A stretch of 64,000 bases of DNA from Aeromicrobium massiliense JC14 (GCF_000312105.1 NZ_HE978638.1:124001-188000), one strand, 5' to 3'. Shown: positions 18,448 through 26,853, counted from the stretch's first letter. Made by a program: numbers and translations. The notes: generated by a model not told the origin, from the letters alone.

Positions 18448-19052
18448 CTGCCACCGAGAAGGTCGACTTCTGGTTCGACCCGCTGTGCCCCTGGGCCTGG
18501 ATGACGTCCCGCTGGATGCTCGAGGTCGAGAAGGTCCGCGACGTCGAGACCGTCTTCCACGTCATGAGCCTGTCCGTGCTCAACGAGGACAAGGACGTCC
18601 CCGAAAAGTACCGCGAGATGATCCAGCGCGGCTGGGGCCCCGTGCGCCTGGCCATCGCCGTCGAGCAGCAGCACGGCAGCGACAAGGTGCGCGAGCTGTA
18701 CACCGCGCTCGGCACCCGCAGGCACAACCAGGGCCGCGACTACGACCGCGAGCTCTACCTGGAGGCGCTCGAGGAGGTCGGCCTGCCGGCCGAGCTCGCC
18801 GACGCCGCCGACGACGCGTCGCTGGACGACGCGGTGCGCGCCTCGCACGCCGACGGCATCAGCCGTGTGGGCGAGGAGGTCGGCACCCCGGTCATCTCGA
18901 TCGGCGGCACCGCGTTCTTCGGTCCCGTGCTCAGCCCCGCGCCCAAGGGCGAGGACGCCGGGCGCGTGTTCGACGGCGCCCGCCTGCTCGCCGGCTACGA
19001 CGGCTTCTACGAGCTCAAGCGCACGCGCGACCGCGACCCGATCTTCGACTGA
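18444..19052 (+). CDS. DsbA-family thiol protein, Rv2466c-like, with altered active site
   Basis: A 202-residue DsbA-fold protein closely resembling the mycobacterial mycothiol-dependent reductase Rv2466c: the same start (FWFDPLCPW), [47 protein letters not shown] and FFELKRTR-like tail. In that family the thioredoxin-like motif is, as I recall, CPWC. Here it reads Cys15-Pro-Trp-Ala18, so the second cysteine is missing. A monothiol mechanism with mycothiol is still possible. Coupled to the upstream carboxylate-amine ligase by ATGA. Confidence 0.87.
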   Translation: MTATEKVDFWFDPLCPWAWMTSRWMLEVEKVRDVETVFHVMSLSVLNEDKDVPEKYREMIQRGWGPVRLAIAVEQQHGSDKVRELYTALGTRRHNQGRDYDRELYLEALEEVGLPAELADAADDASLDDAVRASHADGISRVGEEVGTPVISIGGTAFFGPVLSPAPKGEDAGRVFDGARLLAGYDGFYELKRTRDRDPIFD

Positions 19053-19082
19053 TCGCGGACGGCGCTCACTAGGCTGAGCGCC

Positions 19083-19967
19083 ATGACGCTGCACCCCCAG
19101 TCCGTCGCGTTCCTGACCGACCTCGGCGAGCCGACGGTTCCGGACGCCGACCAGGTGCCGGCGGTGCGGGCCCAGGCCCGCGCCGCCGCCCTGGCCGCGA
19201 CCGATCGCATCGGGTTGGACGCCGTGCTCGACCTCGACGCGGACGGGGTGCCGGTGCGGCTGTACCGCCCGGCCCTCGGCGCCCCCGTCGCGCTGTACGT
19301 CCACGGTGGCGGCTGGGTGCTGCACGACCTGGAGACGCACGACGCGTTCTGCCGCCACCTGGCCCACCGCACGGGCTGGGCGCTGCTCGCCGTCGACTAC
19401 CGGCGCGCGCCCGAGCACCCGTTCCCGGCGCCGCTGGACGACGTCGAGACGGCGGCCCGCTGGCTGCGCCAGCACGCCCGCGCCCACCGGGTCGACGCGA
19501 CGTTCCTGCCCGGCATCGGCGACTCGTCCGGCGCGAACCTCGTCGCCGGGCTCAGCGTGCGCGACGCGTCCCTGCTCGACATGCAGGTGCTGCTGTACCC
19601 GGCGACCGACCGCGCAGGTGACCTCGACCCGGCGCTCGACACCCCGGCCCTGACCGCGGCGCAGATGGCCTGGTTCTGGCGCCAGTACGCCGACGGCTCG
19701 GACTCGGCCGAGGTCTCGCCGCTGCGCCACGACGACCTGGCGAGCACGCCGCCCACCGTCGTCGTCACCGCCGAGCACGACGTGCTGCGCGACCAGGGCG
19801 AGGCGTACGCGTCCGCGCTCTCGGCCGCCGGTGTGCCGGTCAGCGCCTGGCGCGCGCTGGGCGTCCCGCACTCGTTCTGGCGGATGCCCGAGCGCTTCGA
19901 CCTCTCGCGGGCGACCGTCCTCGCCGTCGGGGCGCTCATGGACGCTCGCCGCACCGCGCACCTGTGA
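19083..19967 (+). CDS. Alpha/beta hydrolase, HSL-family esterase
   Basis: A 294-residue esterase of the hormone-sensitive lipase family. The oxyanion-hole motif HGGGW, the nucleophile motif GDSSGAN, VTAEHDVLRDQGE (Asp) and GVPHSFW (His) are all intact, as is the DYRRAPEHPFPA stretch typical of the family. It should hydrolyse short to medium acyl esters; the physiological substrate is unknown. In M. tuberculosis this neighbourhood carries lipP, but this protein is of a different esterase family. TAGGCT (19070-19075) ends 7 nt before the ATG. Confidence 0.88.
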   Translation: MTLHPQSVAFLTDLGEPTVPDADQVPAVRAQARAAALAATDRIGLDAVLDLDADGVPVRLYRPALGAPVALYVHGGGWVLHDLETHDAFCRHLAHRTGWALLAVDYRRAPEHPFPAPLDDVETAARWLRQHARAHRVDATFLPGIGDSSGANLVAGLSVRDASLLDMQVLLYPATDRAGDLDPALDTPALTAAQMAWFWRQYADGSDSAEVSPLRHDDLASTPPTVVVTAEHDVLRDQGEAYASALSAAGVPVSAWRALGVPHSFWRMPERFDLSRATVLAVGALMDARRTAHL

Positions 19968-20019
19968 GCACGCCCAGGGCGGGTCGTCGGCGCGCCCGCG
20001 ACCTGGGAGACTGACGTCC

Positions 20020-20478
20020 ATGCGCGTCCACATCGGTGCCGACCACGCCGGCTACGACCTGAAGACCCACCTCGTCGAGTGGCTGACCGCGAACGGCCAC
20101 GAGCCGGTCGACCACGGAGCCCACGAGAACGACCCCGCCGACGACTACCCGCCGTTCTGCATCGCCGCGGCGGAGGCCGTCGTCGCCGAGCCGGGCAGCC
20201 TGGCGATCGTCATCGGCGGCTCGGGCAACGGCGAGCAGATCGCCGCGAACAAGGTGAAGGGTGCTCGCGCGGCCCTGGCCTGGAGCGTCGAGACCGCGCA
20301 GCTGGCGCGTCAGCACAACAACGCCCAGGTCGTCTCGATCGGCGCGCGGATGCACTCCGTGGAGGAGGCCGAGGCGATCGTCGCGGCGTTCCTGGGCGCC
20401 GAGTGGAGCGACGAGGCGCGTCACCAGCGCCGCATCGACATGCTGCTGTCCTACGAGGAGACCGGCGAGATTGCCTGA
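20020..20478 (+). CDS. rpiB: Ribose-5-phosphate isomerase B
   Basis: A 152-residue RpiB/LacAB-family isomerase interconverting ribose 5-phosphate and ribulose 5-phosphate in the pentose phosphate pathway. HIGADHAGYDLK, the GGSGNGEQIAANKVKG catalytic loop and HNNAQVVSIGAR are conserved. GAGACT (20007-20012) ends 7 nt before the ATG, fixing the start. It overlaps the Nei-type glycosylase gene by 8 nt, the same pairing as in mycobacteria (rpiB-nei). Confidence 0.95.
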   Translation: MRVHIGADHAGYDLKTHLVEWLTANGHEPVDHGAHENDPADDYPPFCIAAAEAVVAEPGSLAIVIGGSGNGEQIAANKVKGARAALAWSVETAQLARQHNNAQVVSIGARMHSVEEAEAIVAAFLGAEWSDEARHQRRIDMLLSYEETGEIA

Positions 20479-21280
20479 GGGGCACACCCTCCACCGGCTC
20501 GCCGGTGACCTCCTCGACCGCTTCGGCGGACGCGTCGTCGGCTCGTCCAGCCCGCAGGGGCGGTTCGCCGCGCACCTGCTCGAAGGCCACGAGCTGACCG
20601 GCGCCGAGGCGCACGGCAAGCACCTGCTCGTGGCCTTCGCGGACGTCGCCGAGCAGGTGCACGTCCACCTCGGCCTGTACGGCACGTTCGGCTTCCTCGA
20701 CGGGGCCGAGCACCCGGTCGTCGGCCAGGTGCGCTGGCGGCTGAGCACGTCCGAGGTGACCGCCGACCTGCGCGGACCCACGGCGTGCGAGCTGCTCGAC
20801 CCCGCGCAGGTCGACGCGCTGACCGCCCGCATCGGGCCGGACCCGCTGCGCGCCGACGCCGACCCGGACCGCGCCTGGGCCCGCGTGTCCCGCAGCCGGA
20901 CGTCCGTCGCCGTCCTGCTCATGGACCAGTCCGTCCTCGGCGGCGTCGGCAACGTCTACCGCGCCGAGGTGCTGTTCCGGCTCGGGCTCGACCCCATGAC
21001 GCCCGGACGCGAGCTGGACCGGACGACGTGGGACGCGATCTGGTCCGACCTCGTCGCGCTCATGCATGCCGGGGTGCGCAGCGGACGTATCGACACCGTG
21101 CGCCCCGAGCACGAGCCCGAGGCGATGGGGCGCGAGCCGCGCCGGGACGACCACGGGGGAGAGGTCTACGTCTACCGGCGCGAGGGGCAGCCGTGCCTGG
21201 TGTGCGGGACGCCGGTGATGCGAAAAGATTTGGCGAACCGGAACCTGTTCTGGTGTCCGCGGTGCCAAAACTCCCACTAG
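20471..21280 (+). CDS. nei: Fpg/Nei-family DNA glycosylase (endonuclease VIII type)
   Basis: A 269-residue base-excision repair glycosylase/AP lyase. The start PEGHTLHRL (catalytic N-terminal Pro2 and Glu3) identifies the Nei branch. HVHLGLYGTF, the helix-two-turn-helix QSVLGGVGNVYRAEVL and a C-terminal zinc finger (CLVCG...CPRCQ) are intact. It removes oxidised pyrimidines. Translation starts at the TTG at 20471 inside the end of rpiB, since the essential Pro must follow the initiator Met. Confidence 0.93.
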   Translation: MPEGHTLHRLAGDLLDRFGGRVVGSSSPQGRFAAHLLEGHELTGAEAHGKHLLVAFADVAEQVHVHLGLYGTFGFLDGAEHPVVGQVRWRLSTSEVTADLRGPTACELLDPAQVDALTARIGPDPLRADADPDRAWARVSRSRTSVAVLLMDQSVLGGVGNVYRAEVLFRLGLDPMTPGRELDRTTWDAIWSDLVALMHAGVRSGRIDTVRPEHEPEAMGREPRRDDHGGEVYVYRREGQPCLVCGTPVMRKDLANRNLFWCPRCQNSH

Positions 21281-21289
21281 AGTGCCGCC

Positions 21290-22393
21290 GTGAACGTCGT
21301 CGCGCGCCGGCCCGGGGCCGTGGGCTCCTGGCTGCACCGCCAGGTGCTCGAGTGGCGTTCCGGCACCCGCGCGAGCCAGGTCACCGCGACCCTCGTGCTG
21401 GTCGCCGTCATCGGCCTGTCGCTGGCGCTGTCGATCCACGACTACGCGCTCATGCCGATCGCGGCCTACTTCTTCTACCTGTTCGTCGCCATGATCGTGC
21501 TGCGGTTCTGGCCGCTCGTCGTGGTCAGCGCGGCCGCGACCCTGGCCGGCGTGCTGAGCGTCGAGCTCGGCGCGTCACCGACGCTCGCGCGCACGATGGC
21601 TGCCGGCATCCTCGTGGCGTCCGCGCTGCTGGTGATCTTCCAGGCCAGCCTGCAGCGCACGGGGCTGCCGAGCGTGCTGGGTCAGGCGATGCTGGCCGAC
21701 CTGCGCGACCGGCTGCAGCGCCAGAGCCGCGTGCCGGTGCTGCCCACGGGCTGGCGCTGCGAGACGTCCATGGTGAGTGCTGGTGGGTCCGGCTACGCGG
21801 GTGACTTCCTGGTCGCCGAGCTGAGCGAGGACCAGCGTCACCTGGAGATGGTGCTGGTCGACGTGTGCGGCAAGGGCGTCTCGGCAGCCACCCAGTCGCT
21901 GCAGTTCGCTGGTGCGCTCGGCGGGCTCATCGGGGCGCTGCCACCGCAGGCGCTCATGGCCTCGGCGAACGACTTCCTGCTCCGCCAGGACGGCGAGGAC
22001 GCCCTCGCCACCGCGGTGCACGTGCTGCTGAACCTCCGGACGGGCGCGTACGAGGTGACGAGTGCCGGACATCCGCCGGCGCTGCGCTGGTGCTCGAAGG
22101 AGTCACGCTGGGAGATCGACCCGGCCCGCGGACTCGCGCTGGGCGTCGCCCGCCGGCCCGAGTTCCACCGCAGCACCGGCGTGCTCGAGCCGGGCGAGGC
22201 GCTCGCGTTCTACACCGACGGAGTCGTCGAGACGCGCGACCGCTCGCTCACCGACGGCATCGCCTGGCTGCAGGACGCCGCCGGGCGCGCCGTCGAGCCC
22301 GGCTTCGAGGGGGCCGCCGCGCGGCTCATGCAGCGCGTGCCGCGCGGCGACGACGACCGGGCCGTGCTCGTGCTGTGGCGCGACCCGGCCTGA
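21290..22393 (+). CDS. Membrane-bound PP2C/SpoIIE-type serine phosphatase
   Basis: A 367-residue protein with about four transmembrane helices in the first 125 residues and a SpoIIE-like PP2C domain behind them. GYAGDFLVAEL and LVDVCGKGVSAA carry the metal-binding Asp residues; TSAGHPPALRW, FYTDGVVETRD and DDDRAVLVLWR complete the domain. Proteins of this type dephosphorylate anti-anti-sigma factors in stress signalling, but no anti-sigma or antagonist gene lies nearby. TAGAGT (21278-21283), 6 nt before the GTG, suggests a leaderless transcript starting inside the nei stop region. Confidence 0.88.
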   Translation: MNVVARRPGAVGSWLHRQVLEWRSGTRASQVTATLVLVAVIGLSLALSIHDYALMPIAAYFFYLFVAMIVLRFWPLVVVSAAATLAGVLSVELGASPTLARTMAAGILVASALLVIFQASLQRTGLPSVLGQAMLADLRDRLQRQSRVPVLPTGWRCETSMVSAGGSGYAGDFLVAELSEDQRHLEMVLVDVCGKGVSAATQSLQFAGALGGLIGALPPQALMASANDFLLRQDGEDALATAVHVLLNLRTGAYEVTSAGHPPALRWCSKESRWEIDPARGLALGVARRPEFHRSTGVLEPGEALAFYTDGVVETRDRSLTDGIAWLQDAAGRAVEPGFEGAAARLMQRVPRGDDDRAVLVLWRDPA

Positions 22394-22396
22394 CCC

Positions 22397-23056
22397 TCAC
22401 CAGGTGCGGTCGACCTTGCGGTGGAACCGCTGGCCGGCCTTGCCGCCGAGCACGGCGAACACGACCATGACGGCCAGCGCGGCGACGATCGTGATGGCGC
22501 CACCGATGCTCAGGTCGTCGGTCGGGATCGGCACGTCCGGCACGTCGATGCGGTCCAGGACGTTGTACTGCGCCCCGAACACGGCGCCGACGACGGCGGC
22601 CACGATCATGATCAGCAGGCCGACGAGGAACACCCCGATGCCCTGCTTGGCGCCGTCGAAGCGGGCCATGCGCCCGGCGACGTAGCCGCCGGCGAAGTAG
22701 CTGATCGCCAGCACGACGAGCAGCACGATGGCAGCGCCGATGCCGATGGTGCCGCTCTGGCGCTCCAGGTCGGACTGGGTGACGTCGTTGGCGTTGCCGA
22801 CCGCCGTGGCGATCGCGCCGACGATGCCGGACAGGATGACCGCCAGGCCGACGGCGACGAGCCAGCCGAAGAAGGCGACCACGAGGTGCATGCCGCCGAA
22901 GCGCTCGCGGCGGCGCTCGTGGACCTCGGCCTCGGTGCGGCGCGGGTCGACGTCGTGATCACGGTGGGCAGGTGCCGCGTGGGTGCCGTGCCGGCCGTGG
23001 TCGGTGGTGGTGTCGGACGTGGGCGGCAGGTCGGTGGTGCGGTCGTCGGTGGCCAT
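22397..23056 (-). CDS. Four-helix membrane protein, function unknown
   Basis: A 219-residue protein with a hydrophilic His/Thr/Asp-rich N-terminus (about 60 residues) and four hydrophobic segments, the first two at about residues 63-85 and 105-125. The region FAGGYVAGRMARFDGAKQGIGVF is typical of a family of small multi-pass proteins common in actinobacteria and of unknown function. The ATG at 23056 has AGGAGG about 8 nt upstream. It is downstream of, and in the same direction as, the two genes at 23073-24514. Confidence 0.75.
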   Translation of the reverse strand: MATDDRTTDLPPTSDTTTDHGRHGTHAAPAHRDHDVDPRRTEAEVHERRRERFGGMHLVVAFFGWLVAVGLAVILSGIVGAIATAVGNANDVTQSDLERQSGTIGIGAAIVLLVVLAISYFAGGYVAGRMARFDGAKQGIGVFLVGLLIMIVAAVVGAVFGAQYNVLDRIDVPDVPIPTDDLSIGGAITIVAALAVMVVFAVLGGKAGQRFHRKVDRTW

Positions 23057-23072
23057 GGTGGGAACCTCCTGG

Positions 23073-23411
23073 CTACGTGCGCGGCTGCGCGGGATTGGTC
23101 GGGACGCCCTGCGAGGGCGGGTTGATCGGCGGGGCACCGGAGGACGAGTCGGTCTGGTGCGGGTTCGGCGGACCGCCCGCCGCCTCGGGCGTCGGCGCGG
23201 CCGGGTCGGCCCCGGACGGCTCCGCGCCCTCGTTGACCGCGTCGAGCCGCCGCTGCAGCAGCTGGACGACGGTCAGGCGATCGCCGTGCTCGCGCTCGTA
23301 CGCCAGGAGCGTCTCGAGCCCGGACGCGTCCAGCGCCCGGACGCGCTGCTCCAGCGTGCTCTCCGGCAGGTGGTCGTAGTCGGGGATGGGCAGGTCGGTG
23401 TGGTCGCTCAT
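23073..23411 (-). CDS. Conserved actinobacterial protein, function unknown
   Basis: A 112-residue protein beginning MSDHTDLPIPDYDHLPES and continuing with LEQRVRALDASGLETLLAYE, a helical module conserved in mycobacterial proteins such as Rv1109c, where it precedes an AEPSG motif as here. The C-terminal third is Pro/Ser/Asn-rich and probably disordered. The ATG overlaps the stop of the upstream baeRF-type gene (ATGA), so the two are co-translated. Confidence 0.72.
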   Translation of the reverse strand: MSDHTDLPIPDYDHLPESTLEQRVRALDASGLETLLAYEREHGDRLTVVQLLQRRLDAVNEGAEPSGADPAAPTPEAAGGPPNPHQTDSSSGAPPINPPSQGVPTNPAQPRT

Positions 23412-24514
23412 GCGTGGCTTCCTGCCGTGGGCTGGTCCCACCGCAGCAGCGCGGCGGACGGGGCGCCGGACAGCATCGGTCCGGACAGGGCGTGGACCTC
23501 GGCACCGGTGAGCGCCGCGGCGGCCAGGAGCGCCTGGTCGGCACGGACGCGCTCGGGCACCTCGGGCAGGGCGCCCAGCGCGAGTCCGGGGAACCGCGCG
23601 GTCTCGACCTCGTGCTCGGCAGCGCTCGTCGGGTCGATCAGCAGCGTCGCGACCTGGCCGCGGACGAACGCGTCCACGACGTCGGTGACGCCCGTGGCGA
23701 CGGCGTCGTCGCGTCCGAGGCGCTCCTCCAGGTCGTCCAGCATCTCCACACGGGCGGTCATCACCTGCTCCTCGACGGCGCGCGCGACGGCCTTCTGCAG
23801 CGCCTCGTCGCCGCCGTCCTCGCCGCGTCCGCCGGCGTCGAGCTCGACCACGGTGACGCCCTGCACGCCCTCGAGGCCGGTGAGCACCTCCTGCCGCGAG
23901 CCGGGCTGCCCGGCGAGCAGGACGACGCGGATGCCGGCTCGGACGTGCTCGGTGATCTCCTGCGCGACCGAGCGGGCGTTGCGGGCCCACACGCTCTCGT
24001 TGTAGTGCTGCCACTTCAGGTGCGCCCAGCCGCCGCCGCGGACCTTGTGCTCGAAGTCGGTCTCGCCGCCCGCGGTGCGGACCTCGTCCGGCCGGTCGGG
24101 CGTCCCGGTGCGGTGCACGCTGACGTCGCCGCCCTCGTGGTCGACGAGCGCGAGCACGAACGGCACGGTCAGCGCCTCGTCGGCGATCCACGCGCCGAGG
24201 TCGGGGAGCGGCCCCCACGACCCGCTCGGCTGGTCGAGCCGGGCCCGGACGACCTCGTTCAGCAGGACGCCGCGCTCGGTCACGACGGCGAAGCGGCTCG
24301 TCGGCGCGGGCACCTCCGTCGGTTCCAGCAGCGCCTCGCGCAGCTGAGCCACGACGGACTCGGGGGCGCCGGCCTGCGTCGCCGCGTCGGTGGCGGTGCG
24401 GACCTGCAGCTCGATCTTCTCCGGGGCGTTCTCGGTGTCGCGGCTGACGTCGACGTAGCCGGTCGCGAACGGACCGGGATTCTCGTAGAGATGGGCGATG
24501 CGGTCGCTTCTCAC
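23408..24514 (-). CDS. baeRF2-type protein (Rv2629-like, eRF1-related fold)
   Basis: A 368-residue protein resembling mycobacterial Rv2629 and the bacterial/archaeal eRF1-like (baeRF) families. It starts RSDRIAHLYENPGPFATGYVDVSRD, has a central domain (VVLLAGQPGSRQEVL, an Rv2629-like GEVRSR position) and ends with the typical RADQALLAAAALTGAEVHAL segment. Such proteins are thought to act on ribosomes or stalled tRNA, possibly under hypoxic or stress conditions; the activity is unproven. The GTG at 24514 has GGAGGA just upstream. It follows the tRNA-Gly gene and its terminator. Confidence 0.8.
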   Translation of the reverse strand: MRSDRIAHLYENPGPFATGYVDVSRDTENAPEKIELQVRTATDAATQAGAPESVVAQLREALLEPTEVPAPTSRFAVVTERGVLLNEVVRARLDQPSGSWGPLPDLGAWIADEALTVPFVLALVDHEGGDVSVHRTGTPDRPDEVRTAGGETDFEHKVRGGGWAHLKWQHYNESVWARNARSVAQEITEHVRAGIRVVLLAGQPGSRQEVLTGLEGVQGVTVVELDAGGRGEDGGDEALQKAVARAVEEQVMTARVEMLDDLEERLGRDDAVATGVTDVVDAFVRGQVATLLIDPTSAAEHEVETARFPGLALGALPEVPERVRADQALLAAAALTGAEVHALSGPMLSGAPSAALLRWDQPTAGSHA

Positions 24515-24597
24515 GTGTCCTCCTCCGGTTCGGGGCTGGTACGTGACGCAGTACCCCGGAGGAAGCGTCGTAACCAGGACGACCCCGGGAACGACGA

Positions 24598-24622
24598 ACG
24601 CCGGTCCCTGGGGGACCGGCGT
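24598..24622 (-). terminator. Rho-independent-type terminator of tRNA-Gly
   Basis: A perfect 11-bp stem (24598-24608 with 24612-24622) closed by a 3-nt loop, immediately past the 3' CCA of tRNA-Gly on the minus strand. The T-tract is weak, as usual in high-GC genomes. Confidence 0.8.
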
Positions 24623-24626
24623 CGTG

Positions 24627-24703
24627 TGGAGCGGACGACGAGACTCGAACTCGCAACATTCTGCTTGGAAGGCAGAGACTCTAACCAATTGAGCTACGTC
24701 CGC
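24627..24703 (-). tRNA. tRNA-Gly, anticodon TCC
   Basis: Read on the minus strand, the acceptor stem GCGGACG pairs with CGTCCGC, the D arm is GCTCAATTGGTTAGAGT, the anticodon loop CTTCCAA sits on a TCTGC/GCAGA stem and the T arm has GTTCGAGTC. The discriminator is U, as expected for glycine, and the 3' CCA is encoded (24627-24629). It decodes GGA/GGG. Confidence 0.97.
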
Positions 24704-24755
24704 GTTGCTGCCGAGGCAGCGCGACCATGATGCCACATGGTCCTCGGGGCGCTCG

Positions 24756-25319
24756 TCAGGCGGTCGCGACGACGAGGTCGGCAGCCTCGCGGGTGTGCTC
24801 GCGGGCGAAGTGCTCGCGCTCCTGCTCCGCCCACACGTCCCACCACGGCTCGTACGTCGCGCCGTCGCGTTGCATCGCCCGCCGCCGGCGGACGTCCTCT
24901 GGCGCGTCCAGCCACAGCAGCGCGGACAGGTAGGGGCGAGCCAGGGCCGCGCCGGAGCCGACGCCGTCCAGGATCAGCACGCCGCCAGGCTCGACGGGCA
25001 CCGGCTCGCCGGGCGCGGACGCCGCCCAGTCCCAGCGGCGGAAGGTCGCGGTGCGGTCCTCGGCCAGGCACCCGAGCACCTGCCCGACCAGCACGGGCGT
25101 GGACGCGTCCAGCCCCTGCCAGCCGCGGTAGAGGTCCTCCATGCTCAGCACACGGGCGTCGAGCCGGGGCGCGAGCGCAGCGACGACGTCGGTCTTGCCG
25201 CTGCCGCTCGGTCCGTCGACGGCGATGACCGTCGTGCTCCCGCAGCGGGCCCCGCGCAGGTCGCCGAGCAGGGTCAGCGGTGCCGCCAGCTCCTCGTACC
25301 GTGGTGGTGCTGGGGGCAA
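24756..25319 (-). CDS. P-loop nucleoside/uridine kinase-like protein
   Basis: A 187-residue kinase-fold protein with a Walker A GPSGSGKTD, the following SMEDLYRGWQGLD (an acidic, substrate-binding segment like that of uridine kinases), LILDGVGSGA (Walker B) and RDGATYEPWWDVWAEQE. The pattern fits the uridine kinase/phosphoribulokinase-like group; the substrate is unknown. The start is uncertain: TTG at 25319 follows TAGAGG by 7 nt and gives a sensible N-terminus, whereas longer readings run through the tRNA-Pro gene. It is divergent from tRNA-Pro. Confidence 0.8.
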   Translation of the reverse strand: MPPAPPRYEELAAPLTLLGDLRGARCGSTTVIAVDGPSGSGKTDVVAALAPRLDARVLSMEDLYRGWQGLDASTPVLVGQVLGCLAEDRTATFRRWDWAASAPGEPVPVEPGGVLILDGVGSGAALARPYLSALLWLDAPEDVRRRRAMQRDGATYEPWWDVWAEQEREHFAREHTREAADLVVATA

Positions 25320-25330
25320 GTCTGGTCCTC

Positions 25331-25336
25331 TAGAGT
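25331..25336 (+). promoter_or_regulatory. -10 element of tRNA-Pro
   Basis: TAGAGT about 22 bases before the mature tRNA-Pro. The overlapping palindromic CTCTAGAG also supplies TAGAGG on the minus strand for the kinase-like gene, so one short site may serve both divergent promoters. Confidence 0.55.
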
Positions 25337-25358
25337 GAGACGCCGGCTCGGCCGGCAC

Positions 25359-25435
25359 CGGGATGTAGCGCAGCTTGGTAGCGCATCCGCTTTGGGAGCG
25401 GAGGGTCGCAGGTTCAAATCCTGTCATCCCGACCA
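25359..25435 (+). tRNA. tRNA-Pro, anticodon TGG
   Basis: The acceptor stem CGGGATG pairs with CATCCCG, the D arm is GCGCAGCTTGGTAGCGC, the anticodon stem-loop is CCGC-TTTGGGA-GCGG and the T arm holds GGTTCAAATCC. Discriminator A is followed by encoded CCA (25433-25435). It decodes CCA/CCG proline codons. Confidence 0.97.
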
Positions 25436-25479
25436 GAGGGCCCGAGGACGGGTCCGTGAGTGGTTGCGACCCGTACCGG

Positions 25480-25498
25480 CCTTCGTCAGGCTCAGGCA
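25480..25498. repeat. Short dispersed repeat (LSLSKG-type), degenerate copy
   Basis: CCTTCGTCAGGCTCAGGCA resembles the repeat core CCTTCGACAGGCTCAGG with a short deletion. It lies between tRNA-Pro and the stop of the HNH gene. It has no reading frame of its own. Confidence 0.45.
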
Positions 25499-25507
25499 GC
25501 GAATAGG

Positions 25508-26818
25508 TCAGGCAGGTTCGAGCACCCTCGGTCGGTGCTTGACGTGGCGGGCGTGTCTCAGTGGTCGCTGCTGGGGGTCGATCCGTGGTGGTGGGATGAC
25601 TTCGACGACGCCGTCCTGGCTGAGGCGGGCTGACCAGTCGGTGTCGTGGAGCAGGTGGTGGTGGAAGAAGCAGAACAGGGCGCCGTTGTCGATCGAGGTC
25701 TCACCACCCTGGCTCCATGGTCGGAGGTGGTGGGCCTCGCACCATCCGGGTGGGCGGTCGCAGCCCTTCCAGGAGCAGCCGCCGTCCCGGGTGGCGAGGG
25801 CGATGCGCTGGTGCTGATCGTGGAGTCGCTTGCGCCGGCCGACGTCCATCGGCTGGCTCTTGCCGCCGAGCACGACGGGGATGATTCCGGCGTTGCAGGC
25901 GAGTCGTCGGGCCTGGGAGGCGGAGAGTCCGGTGTCGGTCGAGAGCATCGCCCGGCCCAGGTCGCGGACCAGATCCTCGTGCCTCATCGACACAGTCACC
26001 GTGGCGGCGACGCCGCCGGCCTGCGGGAAGCAGTCGCTCGGGAGGTGCTCGACCAGCTCGCACAGGGCCAGTCCCATGCGGCGGGCGTGGTCGAGGCGTC
26101 CGATCTCGGCGTCGGAGTGGTCGCCGTCCACGTCGCGGAAGATCGCGCCCTCGCGGCGGGGTGAGGCGAGCCCTTCGAGGACGGTCTTGAGCATGTCGGC
26201 CTGCACGTCGGGCAGGACCCCGCGGATCGACGAGCGGCCTCCGCCCATGCGGGTGATGGACAGGCGGGTCTCGTCCCACGCCTGCTTCTCCTGGCGTTCG
26301 AGCTGGGCGCCGATGATCTCGTCCGCACTGTCGGGGTCCACGACCTCGACGATGCGGTTCGCCAGTCGGCGCAGGTCGTCCGCTCCGAACTCGGATGCGT
26401 GCTCCAGGAGCGTGGCTTCGGCGTCGTCGTGCTGCTCGTCCACGAACCACTCAGGGAGCTGGTCGAGGGCCTTGAGGATGATGTGGGCCTGCTCGGTGGT
26501 CAACCGACCGGTGGCCCAGCGCTCGCGGGTGACGGCGCCGCGCGTCGGGTCCAGCCTGGTCAGTGAGACGAGCTTAGAAGCCTCGCTTCGGGAGACATTC
26601 GTGGTGCTGGCCAGCCAGACCGTGGGGGACGTGCAGCCGTCCTCACGGGGCAGGCCACGATCCGCAGCCGCAGCGGTGAGCCGGACGGTCAGCGCCTGGA
26701 GCGCGGCCGCCGCCTGAGCAGCGGCCTGCAGCTCGGCACGGATCTCGCGGTCGGTCAGCATCCAGGGCTCGAGCGTGCTGGACTCCTCCAGCAGTGCTGC
26801 GACCTGTGCGCTGATCAT
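25508..26818 (-). CDS. DUF222/HNH endonuclease (13E12-type)
   Basis: A 436-residue protein of the DUF222-HNH family, the 13E12-repeat family of mycobacteria. The N-terminal two thirds are the helical DUF222 domain (TVWLASTTNVSRSEASKLV, RWATGRLTTEQAHIILKAL). The C-terminal HNH nuclease is intact: RDGGCSWKGCDRPPGWCEAHHLRPW...GGETSIDNGALFCFFHHHLLHD, with Cys pairs, HH and the terminal H. Genes of this family are often multi-copy and under LexA control; here a strong SOS box lies just upstream. The cellular role is unknown. Confidence 0.92.
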   Translation of the reverse strand: MISAQVAALLEESSTLEPWMLTDREIRAELQAAAQAAAALQALTVRLTAAAADRGLPREDGCTSPTVWLASTTNVSRSEASKLVSLTRLDPTRGAVTRERWATGRLTTEQAHIILKALDQLPEWFVDEQHDDAEATLLEHASEFGADDLRRLANRIVEVVDPDSADEIIGAQLERQEKQAWDETRLSITRMGGGRSSIRGVLPDVQADMLKTVLEGLASPRREGAIFRDVDGDHSDAEIGRLDHARRMGLALCELVEHLPSDCFPQAGGVAATVTVSMRHEDLVRDLGRAMLSTDTGLSASQARRLACNAGIIPVVLGGKSQPMDVGRRKRLHDQHQRIALATRDGGCSWKGCDRPPGWCEAHHLRPWSQGGETSIDNGALFCFFHHHLLHDTDWSARLSQDGVVEVIPPPRIDPQQRPLRHARHVKHRPRVLEPA

Positions 26819-26832
26819 CCGAGACCCCCGTG

Positions 26833-26853
26833 TCGAACGTTTGTTCTAGTCTA
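26833..26853 (-). promoter_or_regulatory. LexA (SOS) box overlapping the -10 of the HNH gene
   Basis: TCGAAC-GTTT-GTTCTA (26833-26848) matches the actinobacterial LexA consensus TCGAAC-N4-GTTCGA at all but one base. The minus-strand -10 TAGACT (26853-26848) abuts it, so bound LexA would block transcription of the HNH gene, which starts 15 bases further on. Confidence 0.88.

Noticed and set aside
24598-24736. N-terminal extension of the baeRF-type protein through the tRNA-Gly gene
   Set aside because: It would translate a tRNA and its terminator; the GTG at 24514 with GGAGGA is the proper start. Likewise the kinase-like gene was not extended through tRNA-Pro.
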